Positions 7,882 to 15,275 of a DNA stretch of 47,941 nt are shown here, piece after piece. Position 1 is the first letter of the stretch, and each line of letters opens with the position of its first letter. Below the pieces are notes generated by a model, which worked only from the letters and a program-made list of their open reading frames with translations, made no database searches and was not told where the DNA came from. Origin of the DNA: an uncultured Prolixibacteraceae bacterium. Lineage in GTDB: Bacteria; Bacteroidota; Bacteroidia; Bacteroidales; Prolixibacteraceae. Position numbers and translations under genes: made by a program. The stretch covers positions 1 through 47,941 of the forward strand of contig CAJXZG010000037.1 in the NCBI GenBank assembly GCA_913063265.1, written 5' to 3'.

Positions 7882-9147
7882 TTAATCTTTTAAACAACTT
7901 ATAGGTACAACTAATACTCCATCTGGCCTTTTGTATGCAACATTCCCGCCAGTTATTACCATTAAGAAGGAAGGAGGATTCATTTTTTCCACATTAACTT
8001 TTTGACTAAGTTTTATTAAATTCTTTGCTGCGTCTTCTATCTGTTTGTTTCCTAATTTAACCTCTATAGCAGCCCAACGGCCATCAAATAGTTTTATAAT
8101 AAGATCAGCTTCAAGTTCAGACTTATCCCTATAATGAAACACATCTCCATCCAAGGCTTGTGTGTATATTCTTATATCCCTGGTGCATAATGATTCAAAT
8201 AAAAATCCAAACGTTTCAAAATCTTTTAATATCTCTTTTTCATTTGTCTGCATAACAGCTGTTGCAATTGAAGGATCGACAAACTGTCTTTTATTTGTTG
8301 TTCTAATTGCAGTTTTTGATCTTAAAGATGGTTGCCATGCAATAATGTCTTCTATTACAAAAATTCTTCTTAATACATTCAGATATCCATTTAATGTCTT
8401 GTCTGAAATTATGGAATGATTTGCACGTATATCATCCATAATTGTTTTTGCTGTAGCCATTGTTGAAATGTTTCTGGCTAATGATTGAAGTAATAATCTA
8501 ACTTTTTCCGGATCCTTATCAATGTTATCTGCTTGGTTAACATCAATATTTATTACGGAATTGATATAATTTTTTACAATCTGTGTTGAATTTGTTTTTG
8601 AAACGACTGCTGATGGCCATCCTCCTCTGCAAATCGCTTTGGCTATTTGTTCTATTGATAAATTCCCTTTTGCTGCAATATCCCTATTGCCGCTAAATAA
8701 ATTTTTTAATGATATTTGACCATTTGATTCTTTTGATTCGTATAGGCTCATTGGCCTCATTTTTAAACGGGCAATTCTGCCTGTTCCTGAGTGCGCAATC
8801 TTATTATCATTTGGAGTGACTGATCCTGTTAGTATGAATTGCCCCATTAGATTTCTTTTATCAACTGCAAATCGAACGGCATCCCATATTACAGGAGCCA
8901 TTTGCCACTCATCTATAAGTAATGGAGTCTCTCCTTCCAGAAGTAATGAAGGCTTTGTGTCAGCTGCAGCCAGATAACCAGGTCCTTCGTCAGGATCTTG
9001 CATAAATATTACGCTTTTTGCTACTTGTAATGATGATTGTGTTTTACCACACCATTTGGCACCTTCAATTAATACAGCACCTGATGATTCAAGTAAACTT
9101 GAAAGTTGTTTGTCACTTACTCTAGGATAATAATTTTGAGTTTTCAT
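7882..9147 (-). CDS. AAA_14 / DUF4143 family ATPase
   Basis: A 421-residue protein of the common but poorly understood AAA_14-DUF4143 family. The Walker A motif is GAKWCGKT (29-36) and Walker B is LLIDEW (76-81). The sensor-like FILTGSV follows, then an R-rich GRIARLKMRPMSLYES stretch typical of the family. The C-terminal half is DUF4143 with a PD-(D/E)xK-like pattern near 345-375 (ELEADLIIKL, then AAIEVKLG). Family members are often single, patchily distributed and associated with mobile regions. A toxin-antitoxin-like or defence role has been suggested but is not established. It lies beside the tRNA and repeats at the edge of the accessory zone, with no partner gene adjacent. The ATG at 9147 is the first methionine and is well placed before the fold. 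Confidence 0.88.
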   Translation of the reverse strand: MKTQNYYPRVSDKQLSSLLESSGAVLIEGAKWCGKTQSSLQVAKSVIFMQDPDEGPGYLAAADTKPSLLLEGETPLLIDEWQMAPVIWDAVRFAVDKRNLMGQFILTGSVTPNDNKIAHSGTGRIARLKMRPMSLYESKESNGQISLKNLFSGNRDIAAKGNLSIEQIAKAICRGGWPSAVVSKTNSTQIVKNYINSVINIDVNQADNIDKDPEKVRLLLQSLARNISTMATAKTIMDDIRANHSIISDKTLNGYLNVLRRIFVIEDIIAWQPSLRSKTAIRTTNKRQFVDPSIATAVMQTNEKEILKDFETFGFLFESLCTRDIRIYTQALDGDVFHYRDKSELEADLIIKLFDGRWAAIEVKLGNKQIEDAAKNLIKLSQKVNVEKMNPPSFLMVITGGNVAYKRPDGVLVVPISCLKD

Positions 9148-9200
9148 CTATTAAATTTATCTTGTAAATCTATCAATTTATAACATAAAACACAAACGAT

Positions 9201-9260
9201 TCCGGATTTTGGCGCGCATTTACTCCGGACTTTGGCGCACATTTACTCCGGACTTTGGCA
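9201..9260. repeat. 23-bp tandem repeat, 2.6 copies
   Basis: Units at 9201-9223 and 9224-9246 differ at two positions (pattern TCCGGAYTTTGGCGC, R-CATTTAC), and a partial third unit lies at 9247-9260. Multiple short repeats of this kind occur at the ends of IS21-type and some other insertion sequences, but no transposase is adjacent, so this may be a leftover terminus or a protein-binding array. Confidence 0.8.
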
Positions 9261-9330
9261 TATTGTTTAAATTGTTGTGAAGGCTGGATTGTGAACATTT
9301 TGATATTTACTGTTATAGTTTTCTCAATGT

Positions 9331-9387
9331 CCATATCAACTCCAAATCATCCAAAAATGGTTGGGAAAAAAGAATCGTCAAGGGTAC
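9331..9387. repeat. Dispersed repeat, copy A (left of SDR/AraC cassette)
   Basis: About 55 bases match 12161-12220 at roughly 80 percent identity, including an exact 16-base core (ATCAACTCCAAATCAT) at 9335-9350 and GGAAAAAAG shortly after. Both copies are followed by a hairpin terminator. Confidence 0.75.
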
Positions 9388-9390
9388 ACA

Positions 9391-9429
9391 AAAGGAAGAT
9401 TCAGGATTTTAACTGTTTCTTCCTTTTTT
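9391..9429. terminator. Terminator-like hairpin
   Basis: AAAGGAAGA at 9391-9399 pairs with TCTTCCTTT at 9418-9426 across an 18-base loop and is followed by further T residues. No clear gene ends immediately upstream on the plus strand, so its original gene may be lost. Confidence 0.5.
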
Positions 9430-9695
9430 ATTGGTTGCAACTTGTTAAAAATTCAAGGTATATCAAGCTTAAATTGTTGCTTAATTAATTCTAAGTTCTT
9501 TAGTAAAAATAAAAATCTTCAATACCTAAATACGCTTTAATTTATTATTGGCCGACCATTTTTTCCTTAAAATAATTCTTTAAAGAGTCCGGGAATTTAC
9601 CAAAAAGTATACACCATCTGCCAAAATGTTTAAGGAACAATTGGTTTGTATTCACGTACTTTGTATCGTAATAATGAAATAGAAAACAGACAGAA

Positions 9696-10646
9696 ATGAG
9701 CACGACCAGATTTGGAAAAAAAGGATGGACACCGGAATTGATGAAATCACAGGAAGGAAAAACATACCTAATTACAGGTACTACCAGCGGTACCGGGTAT
9801 GAGGCTGCAAAAATACTTTTATCTAAAGGTGCTAAAGTTGTAATGTTAAACCGTAATCCTAAAAAATCAGAAGACACTATTGCGGCTTATAAAAAGGTTT
9901 TTGGAAATAACATCGATGTATCGTATATCACTGTTGATTTAGGAAACCAGGCTTCTGTAAAAAAAGCAGCAGAAAAGGTGCTAAAAACCGTTTCTCGCAT
10001 CGATGCTTTGATATGTAACGGTGCAATAGCACAAGTACCTACTCAAAAATTAACAGTTGATGGCTGGGAAAGTCAGATGGGGGTGAATCACTACGGACAT
10101 TTTACGCTACAAGCTTTACTATATCCACTTATTAAAGAATCAAATGGACGAATCGTAACGGTCGGCAGCATGGGCTATAACATGGGAATTAAAACCATCA
10201 AATTTGACGATTTAAACTGGGATAATGACTACACTCCGAACAATGCCTACAGCCAAAGTAAACTTGCACAAATTATGTCTGTTTATGAATTACAGGATAG
10301 ATTGGAAAAAGCCGGTAAAACTGAGGTTAAAGTTTATGCTTGTCATCCGGGATCTTCCAGAACATCTCTTATTGCGACAAGTGGAAGTTTAACGATGAGG
10401 ATAATATTTGGACTGATGAAATTGTCACCATTAACACAATCAGCCGAAAAAGGTGCTTATCCGGAATTGATGTGTGCTACAGAAGAGGATTTGGATCAGA
10501 AAGGTTTTTACGGACCTACAGGACGAAGCAATTGGACCGGCCCGGTTGGGGCACATCATCTGGAGCCACATGCATTAGATAAAACTGTTGTTGAGAAGCT
10601 GTGGGAATTGTCAGAGATGGAAACAGGTGTGAAGTGGAACTTTTAA
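9696..10646 (+). CDS. Short-chain dehydrogenase/reductase (SDR)
   Basis: A 316-residue NAD(P)-dependent oxidoreductase. The cofactor motif TGxxxGxG is at 27-34 (TGTTSGTG), a diphosphate or adenine-ring contact lies at the LNRNPKK loop, the CNGA motif (NNAG equivalent) is near 107-110, catalytic Ser is at about 158 and the YxxxK motif is Y185-S-Q-S-K189. The long C-terminal part (SRTSLIA, FYGPTGRSNW, GPVGAHHLEPHA) resembles the WW-oxidoreductase/protochlorophyllide-reductase-like subgroup often annotated as retinol-dehydrogenase-like. The substrate is not predictable. It starts an apparent three-gene plus-strand set with a small membrane protein (10 bp gap) and an AraC regulator, bracketed by copies of a direct repeat, which suggests a transferable cassette. 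Confidence 0.9.
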   Translation: MSTTRFGKKGWTPELMKSQEGKTYLITGTTSGTGYEAAKILLSKGAKVVMLNRNPKKSEDTIAAYKKVFGNNIDVSYITVDLGNQASVKKAAEKVLKTVSRIDALICNGAIAQVPTQKLTVDGWESQMGVNHYGHFTLQALLYPLIKESNGRIVTVGSMGYNMGIKTIKFDDLNWDNDYTPNNAYSQSKLAQIMSVYELQDRLEKAGKTEVKVYACHPGSSRTSLIATSGSLTMRIIFGLMKLSPLTQSAEKGAYPELMCATEEDLDQKGFYGPTGRSNWTGPVGAHHLEPHALDKTVVEKLWELSEMETGVKWNF

Positions 10647-10656
10647 ATCTAAAACT

Positions 10657-11163
10657 ATGGATATTTTAAAAGCATCAACCGATTGGGCAAAAGCCGAAGT
10701 TTTTTCAACAACATTTTTTATCATAGCGGGAGTGTTGTTTTTAGCGGCAGGCATAGGATTTTGGCGCTTAGGTCAAACAGACCTGGCAAAAGCATACATC
10801 ATCCCCATGCTGGTAGCAGGGGCTCTGCTTCTGATCATAGGATTTGGATTATTTTTCACCAACATCTCCCGAATTTCAAGTTTTGAAAAAGCATACCAAA
10901 GTGATGCTCCGGCATTTATACAATCAGAAATTAAACGTGTGGATGATACCTTGCAGGAATACAAAACGGTTGTTTTTACGGCTATTCCATTCATCATTAT
11001 CGCCTTTGCACTTATTCTCTTTTTTGTTAACACCCCAATCTGGCGGGCAATCAGCATGACAGCCATTGCCATGCTGATAGTTATTTTACTGATAGACGGT
11101 ACCGCCCATGCCCGCATTGCAGACTATAAAAAACAACTGGTTTTGGTTGAAAAGCAAGAATGA
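10657..11163 (+). CDS. Four-helix membrane protein of unknown function
   Basis: A 168-residue integral membrane protein. Hydrophobic segments are at about 18-36, 48-68, 104-124 and 130-146. A charged stretch (about 75-100: SFEKAYQSDAPAFIQSEIKR) separates two hairpins, and the C-terminus is basic. No enzyme motif is visible. It follows the SDR by 10 bp and precedes the AraC regulator by 39 bp, so it is probably co-transcribed with both. It resembles small conserved proteins often found beside AraC-type regulators in Bacteroidota, but no function can be given. Confidence 0.7.
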   Translation: MDILKASTDWAKAEVFSTTFFIIAGVLFLAAGIGFWRLGQTDLAKAYIIPMLVAGALLLIIGFGLFFTNISRISSFEKAYQSDAPAFIQSEIKRVDDTLQEYKTVVFTAIPFIIIAFALILFFVNTPIWRAISMTAIAMLIVILLIDGTAHARIADYKKQLVLVEKQE

Positions 11164-11202
11164 AATTAATGATTTATAATTCTGATAGTTAAATTTGAAA
11201 CA

Positions 11203-12126
11203 ATGAAACAAATACACTTTAAAAATATAAGCGAATTTAATCAGTTTCAAAACCTTCCTGAACCCGAGAATCCGTTGTTTACGATTGGTCACAATAAGCT
11301 GGATGCCGGAGAAATTGAAAAATGTGTACTATCCGACGAAGAAGTTAGCTATACCAGCCAGTTTTATGTTATCAATTTAAAAAATATTGTTTCGGGCGAG
11401 CTCATTTACGGCCGCACCAAATACGACTGTACTACCGGCACCATGTTGTTTACGGCCCCCGGCCAAACCATTGTTGCCATAGACCTTGTGATTAGTTCTG
11501 AAGCCTGGTTTTTGGCTTTTCACGAAGATTATATTCGGGGAGAGGAGATTCGCAAGCGGATTAAAAAATACAACTTTTTCAATTACAATGTAAACGAAGC
11601 CCTGCACCTGTCGCCCAAAGAGGAGCAAACCATCAAAACCATCTTCCGGAATATTGAAAGCGAATACCAGAATAACCAGGACGAGTTTAGCAAGGAAATC
11701 ATTATTTCGCAGCTGGAAACATTGTTAAAATACGCCGACCGCTTTTACAAACGACAGTTCCTCAACCGTAAAGAAATTAATAAGGCTCTCTTTACCCGAT
11801 TCACAGAAATATTGGATAGGTATTTAGAATCAAATCAATTTGAAGAAAAAGGAATTCCTTCTGTTGAATGGCTGGCAAATCAATTAAATGTAAGTCACCG
11901 CTACATGAGCGATACTATTAAAGCCGAAACAGGAAAAACTACCGTTGACCAGATTAATTTGTATTTGGTAGAAGAAGCAAAGAATTTGCTTCTCGTACCC
12001 AACAACTCCATTTCTGAAACAGCATACAAATTAGGTTTTGAATATCCTCAATATTTCTCCCGATTGTTTAAGAAGAAAACAGGTATGAGTCCTAAAGAGT
12101 ATATAGAAAATGCATCAATGAATTAA
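11203..12126 (+). CDS. AraC family transcriptional regulator
   Basis: A 307-residue regulator. The N-terminal 180 residues form a cupin-like sensor domain (GELIYGRTKYDCTTGTMLFT, APGQTIVAIDLV). The C-terminal 100 residues form the double helix-turn-helix: SVEWLANQLNVSHRYMSDTI, then ISETAYKLGFEYPQYFSRLF with the family ending KKKTGMSPKEYIENASMN. It probably controls the SDR and membrane protein genes just upstream. The last 116 bases of the gene recur at 13292-13406 with 8 differences, so this gene end is a site of duplication or recombination. The gene itself is full length and intact. Confidence 0.92.
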   Translation: MKQIHFKNISEFNQFQNLPEPENPLFTIGHNKLDAGEIEKCVLSDEEVSYTSQFYVINLKNIVSGELIYGRTKYDCTTGTMLFTAPGQTIVAIDLVISSEAWFLAFHEDYIRGEEIRKRIKKYNFFNYNVNEALHLSPKEEQTIKTIFRNIESEYQNNQDEFSKEIIISQLETLLKYADRFYKRQFLNRKEINKALFTRFTEILDRYLESNQFEEKGIPSVEWLANQLNVSHRYMSDTIKAETGKTTVDQINLYLVEEAKNLLLVPNNSISETAYKLGFEYPQYFSRLFKKKTGMSPKEYIENASMN

Positions 12127-12160
12127 TTACAAACTATAGTTTAACAGTCTCCTTTAACTT

Positions 12161-12223
12161 CCAAATCAACTCCAAATCATGAAGGAATGGTTCGGAAAAA
12201 AGGTTCGTTAGGGGCACTATAAA
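12161..12223. repeat. Dispersed repeat, copy B (right of SDR/AraC cassette)
   Basis: Matches 9331-9387 over about 55 bases with the identical core ATCAACTCCAAATCAT at 12165-12180. The two copies bracket 2.8 kb holding the SDR, membrane protein and AraC genes. Confidence 0.75.
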
Positions 12224-12256
12224 TCCTGATAATTATTAGATTATCAGGATTTTGAG
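12222..12256 (+). terminator. Intrinsic terminator downstream of AraC gene
   Basis: A perfect 12-bp stem, AATCCTGATAAT with ATTATCAGGATT, around a 6-base loop is followed by a short TTTTG run. It is a plausible end for the SDR/AraC transcript. Confidence 0.75.
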
Positions 12257-12770
12257 TTTTAATAAGGTAACAAATTGAGGTTTGATATATTAGTCCAGTG
12301 AAACAATTGTCAGTTGTTTATCTTATCAAATTTCATCTATTTTTTATTTATTGTTATTCTGAAATTTTAGCTTTCTACCAAAGTATAAGTTAATCCTAAA
12401 TTCTAATTGGAAATAATTTAACCCTTAAATAAAGTAGGACTAAAAAACAAGAACTGATCTATAGGTTCCGCTAGATAATTTGATTGCTATAGGTAATCAT
12501 AATCTGTGCCTTATTGGTTTGGGTTGTGTTGTAGCTTTTAATTATTTTCAATTTTCAGGCCTTCAGTAGTGAAAAAATTAGACACTTTCTTTTTCTTTTC
12601 ATGAAATTACTTATCTATTGGAAAAGATGCCGAAAATGCCTCTTATGTTGTCATTCAATTAGGTTCTTTTTAATAGACTTCTTGCATAATACAAAAGGTG
12701 AAAATCTTGTACGAAATTATTCCCACTACCTAATAATTTTATGATTCTTGAAAGCTGTGTGAAATTGTTT

Positions 12771-13223
12771 TTATCCGTTTGCTATTGTTAATCCTTCGTA
12801 AGCTATTTCAATGCTTTCAACTGCTACTTCGTTCCCATCAGATTTTAAATCAGTAGCACTGATTTTTGTAGGCCATGCATTATTTAAAGTCCATGTCATT
12901 GTTGGATTCCCACCTTCATCCAATAATTTGATTACAACGTTTTGCCGTTCAATCGTGTTCATCTTAATTTTACCATACCAATCCCAGAAACTATTATCGT
13001 TGACAAAAACTCCCTTTTTCATAGTTACATTACCGTTTTTGACAATCCCAGGCATGTTAATTTTTGAAAATACAGGGCTATTTCCATGTCGGTAATTAAT
13101 TGGTTGTGCTTCAATATCCAATCCACTAACTTCCTGGAAAGGGATATTAGTTGTGCTACCCCAATCAACCATAAAATAGAATTTCGGTAAGGGCCAATTG
13201 TTATTTTGTTTTTCTCCTGCCAT
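12771..13223 (-). CDS. Orphan phage-tail / contractile-injection tube protein (gp19/Pvc1-like)
   Basis: A 150-residue protein of the T4 gp19-like tail-tube family (PF06841 type), used as inner-tube subunit in phages, extracellular contractile injection systems and Bacteroidota tube proteins. Recognisable features are the start with WPLPKFYFMVDWG, the loop PFQEVSGLDIEAQPINYRHG, the strand GNVTMKKGVF and the ending WTLNNAWPTKISATDLKSDG ... VAVESIEIAYEGL, the usual length and order for the family. No sheath, baseplate, spike or ATPase gene is nearby, so the subunit is alone. It is convergent to the AraC gene and lies between that gene and a duplicated AraC 3' end. It may be a remnant of an integrated phage-like element or an independently used tube subunit. 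Its frame is fully intact. Confidence 0.85.
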   Translation of the reverse strand: MAGEKQNNNWPLPKFYFMVDWGSTTNIPFQEVSGLDIEAQPINYRHGNSPVFSKINMPGIVKNGNVTMKKGVFVNDNSFWDWYGKIKMNTIERQNVVIKLLDEGGNPTMTWTLNNAWPTKISATDLKSDGNEVAVESIEIAYEGLTIANG

Positions 13224-13291
13224 TATGCAATGGTATTTAACTTTAAAATTTATATTCTAATATATTAAGAACTTGAGATAAAGGATATTTG

Positions 13292-13406
13292 TTCTGAAAC
13301 AACATACAAATTAGGCTTTGAATATCCTCAATATTTCTCCCGATTGTTTAAGAAGAAAACAAGTTTAAGCCCAAAAGAGTATATTGAAAATGCATCAATG
13401 AATTAA
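13292..13406 (+). pseudogene. Duplicated 3' end of an AraC-family gene
   Basis: This 115-bp fragment matches the end of the AraC gene (12012-12126) with 8 differences in about 116 bases. It encodes SETTYKLGFEYPQYFSRLF and ends KKTSLSPKEYIENASMN before TAA. Two amino-acid changes (GM to SL) are of the type seen among real paralogues, so it may be the tail of a deleted second AraC gene or of an element that carried its own gene end. There is no start codon and homology stops abruptly at 13292. Confidence 0.85.
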
Positions 13407-13493
13407 TATTCAGCTATGTTGTTATCATCTTATTTAAATTCCAAATCACAAAGATTTTATTCTAAATTTTTCTAATTCAAAAACAATCATTTA

Positions 13494-13521
13494 TATTTGT
13501 TCGTAATTTTACGAACAAATA
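13494..13521 (+). promoter_or_regulatory. Perfect 28-bp palindromic operator before arsR
   Basis: Arms TATTTGTTCGTAAT and ATTACGAACAAATA form a perfect palindrome ending one base before the arsR start codon. ArsR/SmtB repressors bind such inverted repeats over their own promoters, so this is almost certainly the autoregulatory operator. A possible half-conserved second site (GTTCG 13840-13844 and CGAAC 13860-13864, 15-base spacer) lies before the thioredoxin gene. Confidence 0.85.
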
Positions 13522-13522
13522 C

Positions 13523-13822
13523 ATGGCAGAGGAAAAGGTATTAACAGACAAACAAATTAGAACAGCCCGTTACGCCAAAGCAATGGGGCATCCTGTACGG
13601 ATGTATGTGCTGGATTTGCTGTCAAATCAAAGTTGCTGTTACAGCGGTGATTTAAGCGATGAACTTCCTATTGCAAAATCAACACTTTCGCAACATCTTA
13701 AAGAACTGAAAGATGCCGGTTTAATTCAGGGAGAAATAGAAGCTCCAAGAGTTAAATATTGTATTAACAAAGAAAACTGGCAAGAGGCACAACACCTGTT
13801 CAGAGAGTTTTTAAAAATTTAA
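13523..13822 (+). CDS. arsR: ArsR/SmtB family transcriptional repressor
   Basis: A 99-residue winged-helix regulator. KAMGHPVRMYVLDLLSNQSC opens the HTH domain, with the recognition helix at about 50-66 (IAKSTLSQHLKELKDAGLIQ) and the wing GEIEAPRVKYCI. Cysteines at about 38 and 39 (SCCYSGDL) and near 75 could form a thiolate sensing site, although the classic ELCVCDL metal-binding motif is replaced by SCCYSGDL. It is first in a five-gene plus-strand operon of thiol and membrane proteins. The 28-bp palindrome abutting its start codon indicates autorepression relieved by arsenic or another thiol-reactive inducer. It resembles the ArsR proteins found with ArsF/ArsG sets in Bacteroidota. Confidence 0.9.
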   Translation: MAEEKVLTDKQIRTARYAKAMGHPVRMYVLDLLSNQSCCYSGDLSDELPIAKSTLSQHLKELKDAGLIQGEIEAPRVKYCINKENWQEAQHLFREFLKI

Positions 13823-13902
13823 AAAATTTTACAAATAATGTTCGCCATTCTGCAAACAACGAACGAAAAAATATGGACTACAAAGATTTAAAAATCACAA
13901 AA

Positions 13903-14136
13903 ATGGACATTAAAGTTCTGGGTACCGGATGCCCTAAATGCAAAGCACTTGAAAAAGCGGTAATAAAATCTCTTTCTGAATTGAATATTCAGGCCGATGT
14001 AAGTAAGGTGGAAGATATCATACAGATTATGCAATTTGGAGTTATGAATACACCGGCGCTGGTAATTAACGGGAAAGTGGTTTTAAGCGGCAGGTTGCCC
14101 AATGATAAAGAAATAAAAAGTCTGCTAACCCAATAA
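13903..14136 (+). CDS. Small thioredoxin/glutaredoxin-like protein (MTH895 type)
   Basis: A 77-residue cytoplasmic protein of the MTH895/TM0996 thioredoxin-like family (87 residues if the ATG at 13873 is used). MDIKVLGTGCPKCKALEKAV carries the redox motif GCPKC, followed by VSKVEDIIQIMQFGVMNTPA with the cis-proline loop (TPALVINGKVV). The short start matches family N-termini better. It is second in the arsR operon and probably passes electrons to or from ArsF/ArsG or receives the arsenical. In organisms with arsEFG sets a protein of this kind is usually present and may be the ArsE component, but this equivalence is an inference. Confidence 0.85.
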   Translation: MDIKVLGTGCPKCKALEKAVIKSLSELNIQADVSKVEDIIQIMQFGVMNTPALVINGKVVLSGRLPNDKEIKSLLTQ

Positions 14137-14147
14137 AATAGATCAGT

Positions 14148-14561
14148 ATGAAAACAAAAGCTAACACAACATTTTTAACCGTATTTTTTTCACTGTTATT
14201 TAGTTTAAATCTTTTGGCACAATCGCATCAGGTTAAACCTGTTTCTAATGAAAATTCCGTAGAAGTACAGGTTTATTATTTTCATTTTAAAACACGTTGT
14301 GAAACCTGCCGAACAGTTGAATCAGAAGCCAAACAAAATGTAGAATCACTTTTTGGTGGCGATGTAGGATTTCAGTCAGTAGATTTAGATGAAAAATCAG
14401 GGGAAGCTACAGGTAAAAAGCTGGGTGTGAACAGCCAGACATTATTGATAGTAAAAGGAAACAAAAAAATAAACATTACCAACGAGGGCTTTTTGTATGC
14501 ACAAACCAATCCTGATAAATTTAAAAAAATAATGGAAGACAAAATAAAGCCCCTCTTGTAG
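14148..14561 (+). CDS. arsF: ArsF-like secreted thioredoxin-fold protein
   Basis: A 137-residue exported protein with a signal peptide at about 1-24 (LNLLAQ). The mature part is a thioredoxin-like fold with motif TRCETC (C51 and C54) after VQVYYFHFK, and an EKSGEATGKKLGVNSQTLLI region that replaces the cis-Pro loop. This pattern is that of proteins annotated as the ArsF subunit of the nitrophenyl-arsenical reduction system (arsEFG). It sits 11 bp after the small thioredoxin and 1 bp before the ArsG-like permease, a strongly coupled arrangement. Periplasmic thiol reduction driven by the adjacent CcdA/DsbD-like membrane protein would be an equally good description. The name rests on family resemblance and context. 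Confidence 0.7.
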   Translation: MKTKANTTFLTVFFSLLFSLNLLAQSHQVKPVSNENSVEVQVYYFHFKTRCETCRTVESEAKQNVESLFGGDVGFQSVDLDEKSGEATGKKLGVNSQTLLIVKGNKKINITNEGFLYAQTNPDKFKKIMEDKIKPLL

Positions 14562-14562
14562 T

Positions 14563-15264
14563 ATGCAGGAATTTTTAACGGGAATACTTGATAACAGTTC
14601 ATTTCCATTTATTACAGCAATGGTTTTGGGATTGATGACAGCAATTAGTCCTTGTCCGCTGGCTACCAATATTACAGCTATTGGTTTTATCGGGAAAGAT
14701 ATAGAAAACCGAAATCGTGTTTTTTATAACGGACTGGTTTATACGCTCGGAAGGGCAATCAGTTATACCTTGCTTGCTTTTATTATATTTCTGGGTGTTG
14801 ACCAGTTTTCTGTTTCCGGAATATTTCAAAAATATGGTGAGAAAATAATTGGCCCTTTGCTTCTGTTAATCGGATTATTTATGCTCGACATTCTAAAAAT
14901 AAAATTTCCGGGAATGAGCAGCTTAACCAAAAGGTTTGAAAAAAAAGGAACAAAAACTTATTGGGATGTACTGTTACTTGGAATTATTTTTGCCCTTGCT
15001 TTTTGTCCTTACAGTGGGGTGCTTTATTTCGGAATGCTGGTTCCGATGACTGTCAGCAGTGCTTCGGGTCTTTATCTTCCCTTGGTTTTTGCCATTGCTA
15101 CCGGTATCCCGGTTATCATTTTTGCATGGCTGATTGCTTATGCCATTTCAGGAGTCGGAACCGTTTACAATAAAATAAAGGTTTTCGAAATTTGGTTCCG
15201 CAGAGTTGTTTCTGTGCTGTTTATACTGACAGGCATTTACTATATCATCAACGTATATTTTTAG
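14563..15264 (+). CDS. arsG: ArsG-like permease of the CcdA/DsbD superfamily
   Basis: A 233-residue membrane protein with six or seven helices. Helix 1 has AISPCPLATN (Cys31) and helix 4 has LAFCPYSGVLYFG (Cys148), the paired cysteines of the CcdA/DsbD transmembrane electron carrier. This CcdA-like architecture with an ArsF partner corresponds to proteins described as ArsG, the efflux permease for trivalent aromatic arsenicals. It starts 1 bp after arsF and the next permease follows 12 bp downstream. It may move electrons across the membrane to ArsF rather than move the arsenical itself. The sequence cannot decide between the two. Confidence 0.75.
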   Translation: MQEFLTGILDNSSFPFITAMVLGLMTAISPCPLATNITAIGFIGKDIENRNRVFYNGLVYTLGRAISYTLLAFIIFLGVDQFSVSGIFQKYGEKIIGPLLLLIGLFMLDILKIKFPGMSSLTKRFEKKGTKTYWDVLLLGIIFALAFCPYSGVLYFGMLVPMTVSSASGLYLPLVFAIATGIPVIIFAWLIAYAISGVGTVYNKIKVFEIWFRRVVSVLFILTGIYYIINVYF

Positions 15265-15275
15265 AAATTTTGATT

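Larger units (their letters stand above)
9148..9695. other. Intergenic accessory spacer with tandem repeats, direct repeat and terminator
   Basis: This 548-bp gap lies between the DUF4143 ATPase and the SDR gene. It holds 23-bp tandem repeats at 9201-9260, a copy of a dispersed repeat at 9331-9387 that recurs at 12161-12223, and a terminator-like hairpin at 9391-9429. A 77-codon open frame at 9255-9488 spans these elements and is not considered a gene. Confidence 0.6.
12127..12770. other. Gene-free AT-rich spacer
   Basis: A 644-bp stretch between the AraC regulator and the convergent tail-tube gene. It contains the second copy of the dispersed repeat and a strong terminator (both listed separately). 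From 12255 to 12770 I see no convincing gene, RNA or repeat. The stretch is AT-rich and full of stop codons in all frames, like decayed mobile DNA. Confidence 0.6.

Noticed and set aside
9255..9488. 77-codon open frame between the ATPase and SDR genes
   Set aside because: It spans a tandem repeat, a dispersed repeat and a terminator hairpin and resembles no protein family.
10773..11117. Antisense open frame (114 codons) within the four-helix membrane protein gene
   Set aside because: It is a shadow of a hydrophobic coding region, with no ribosome site or family.
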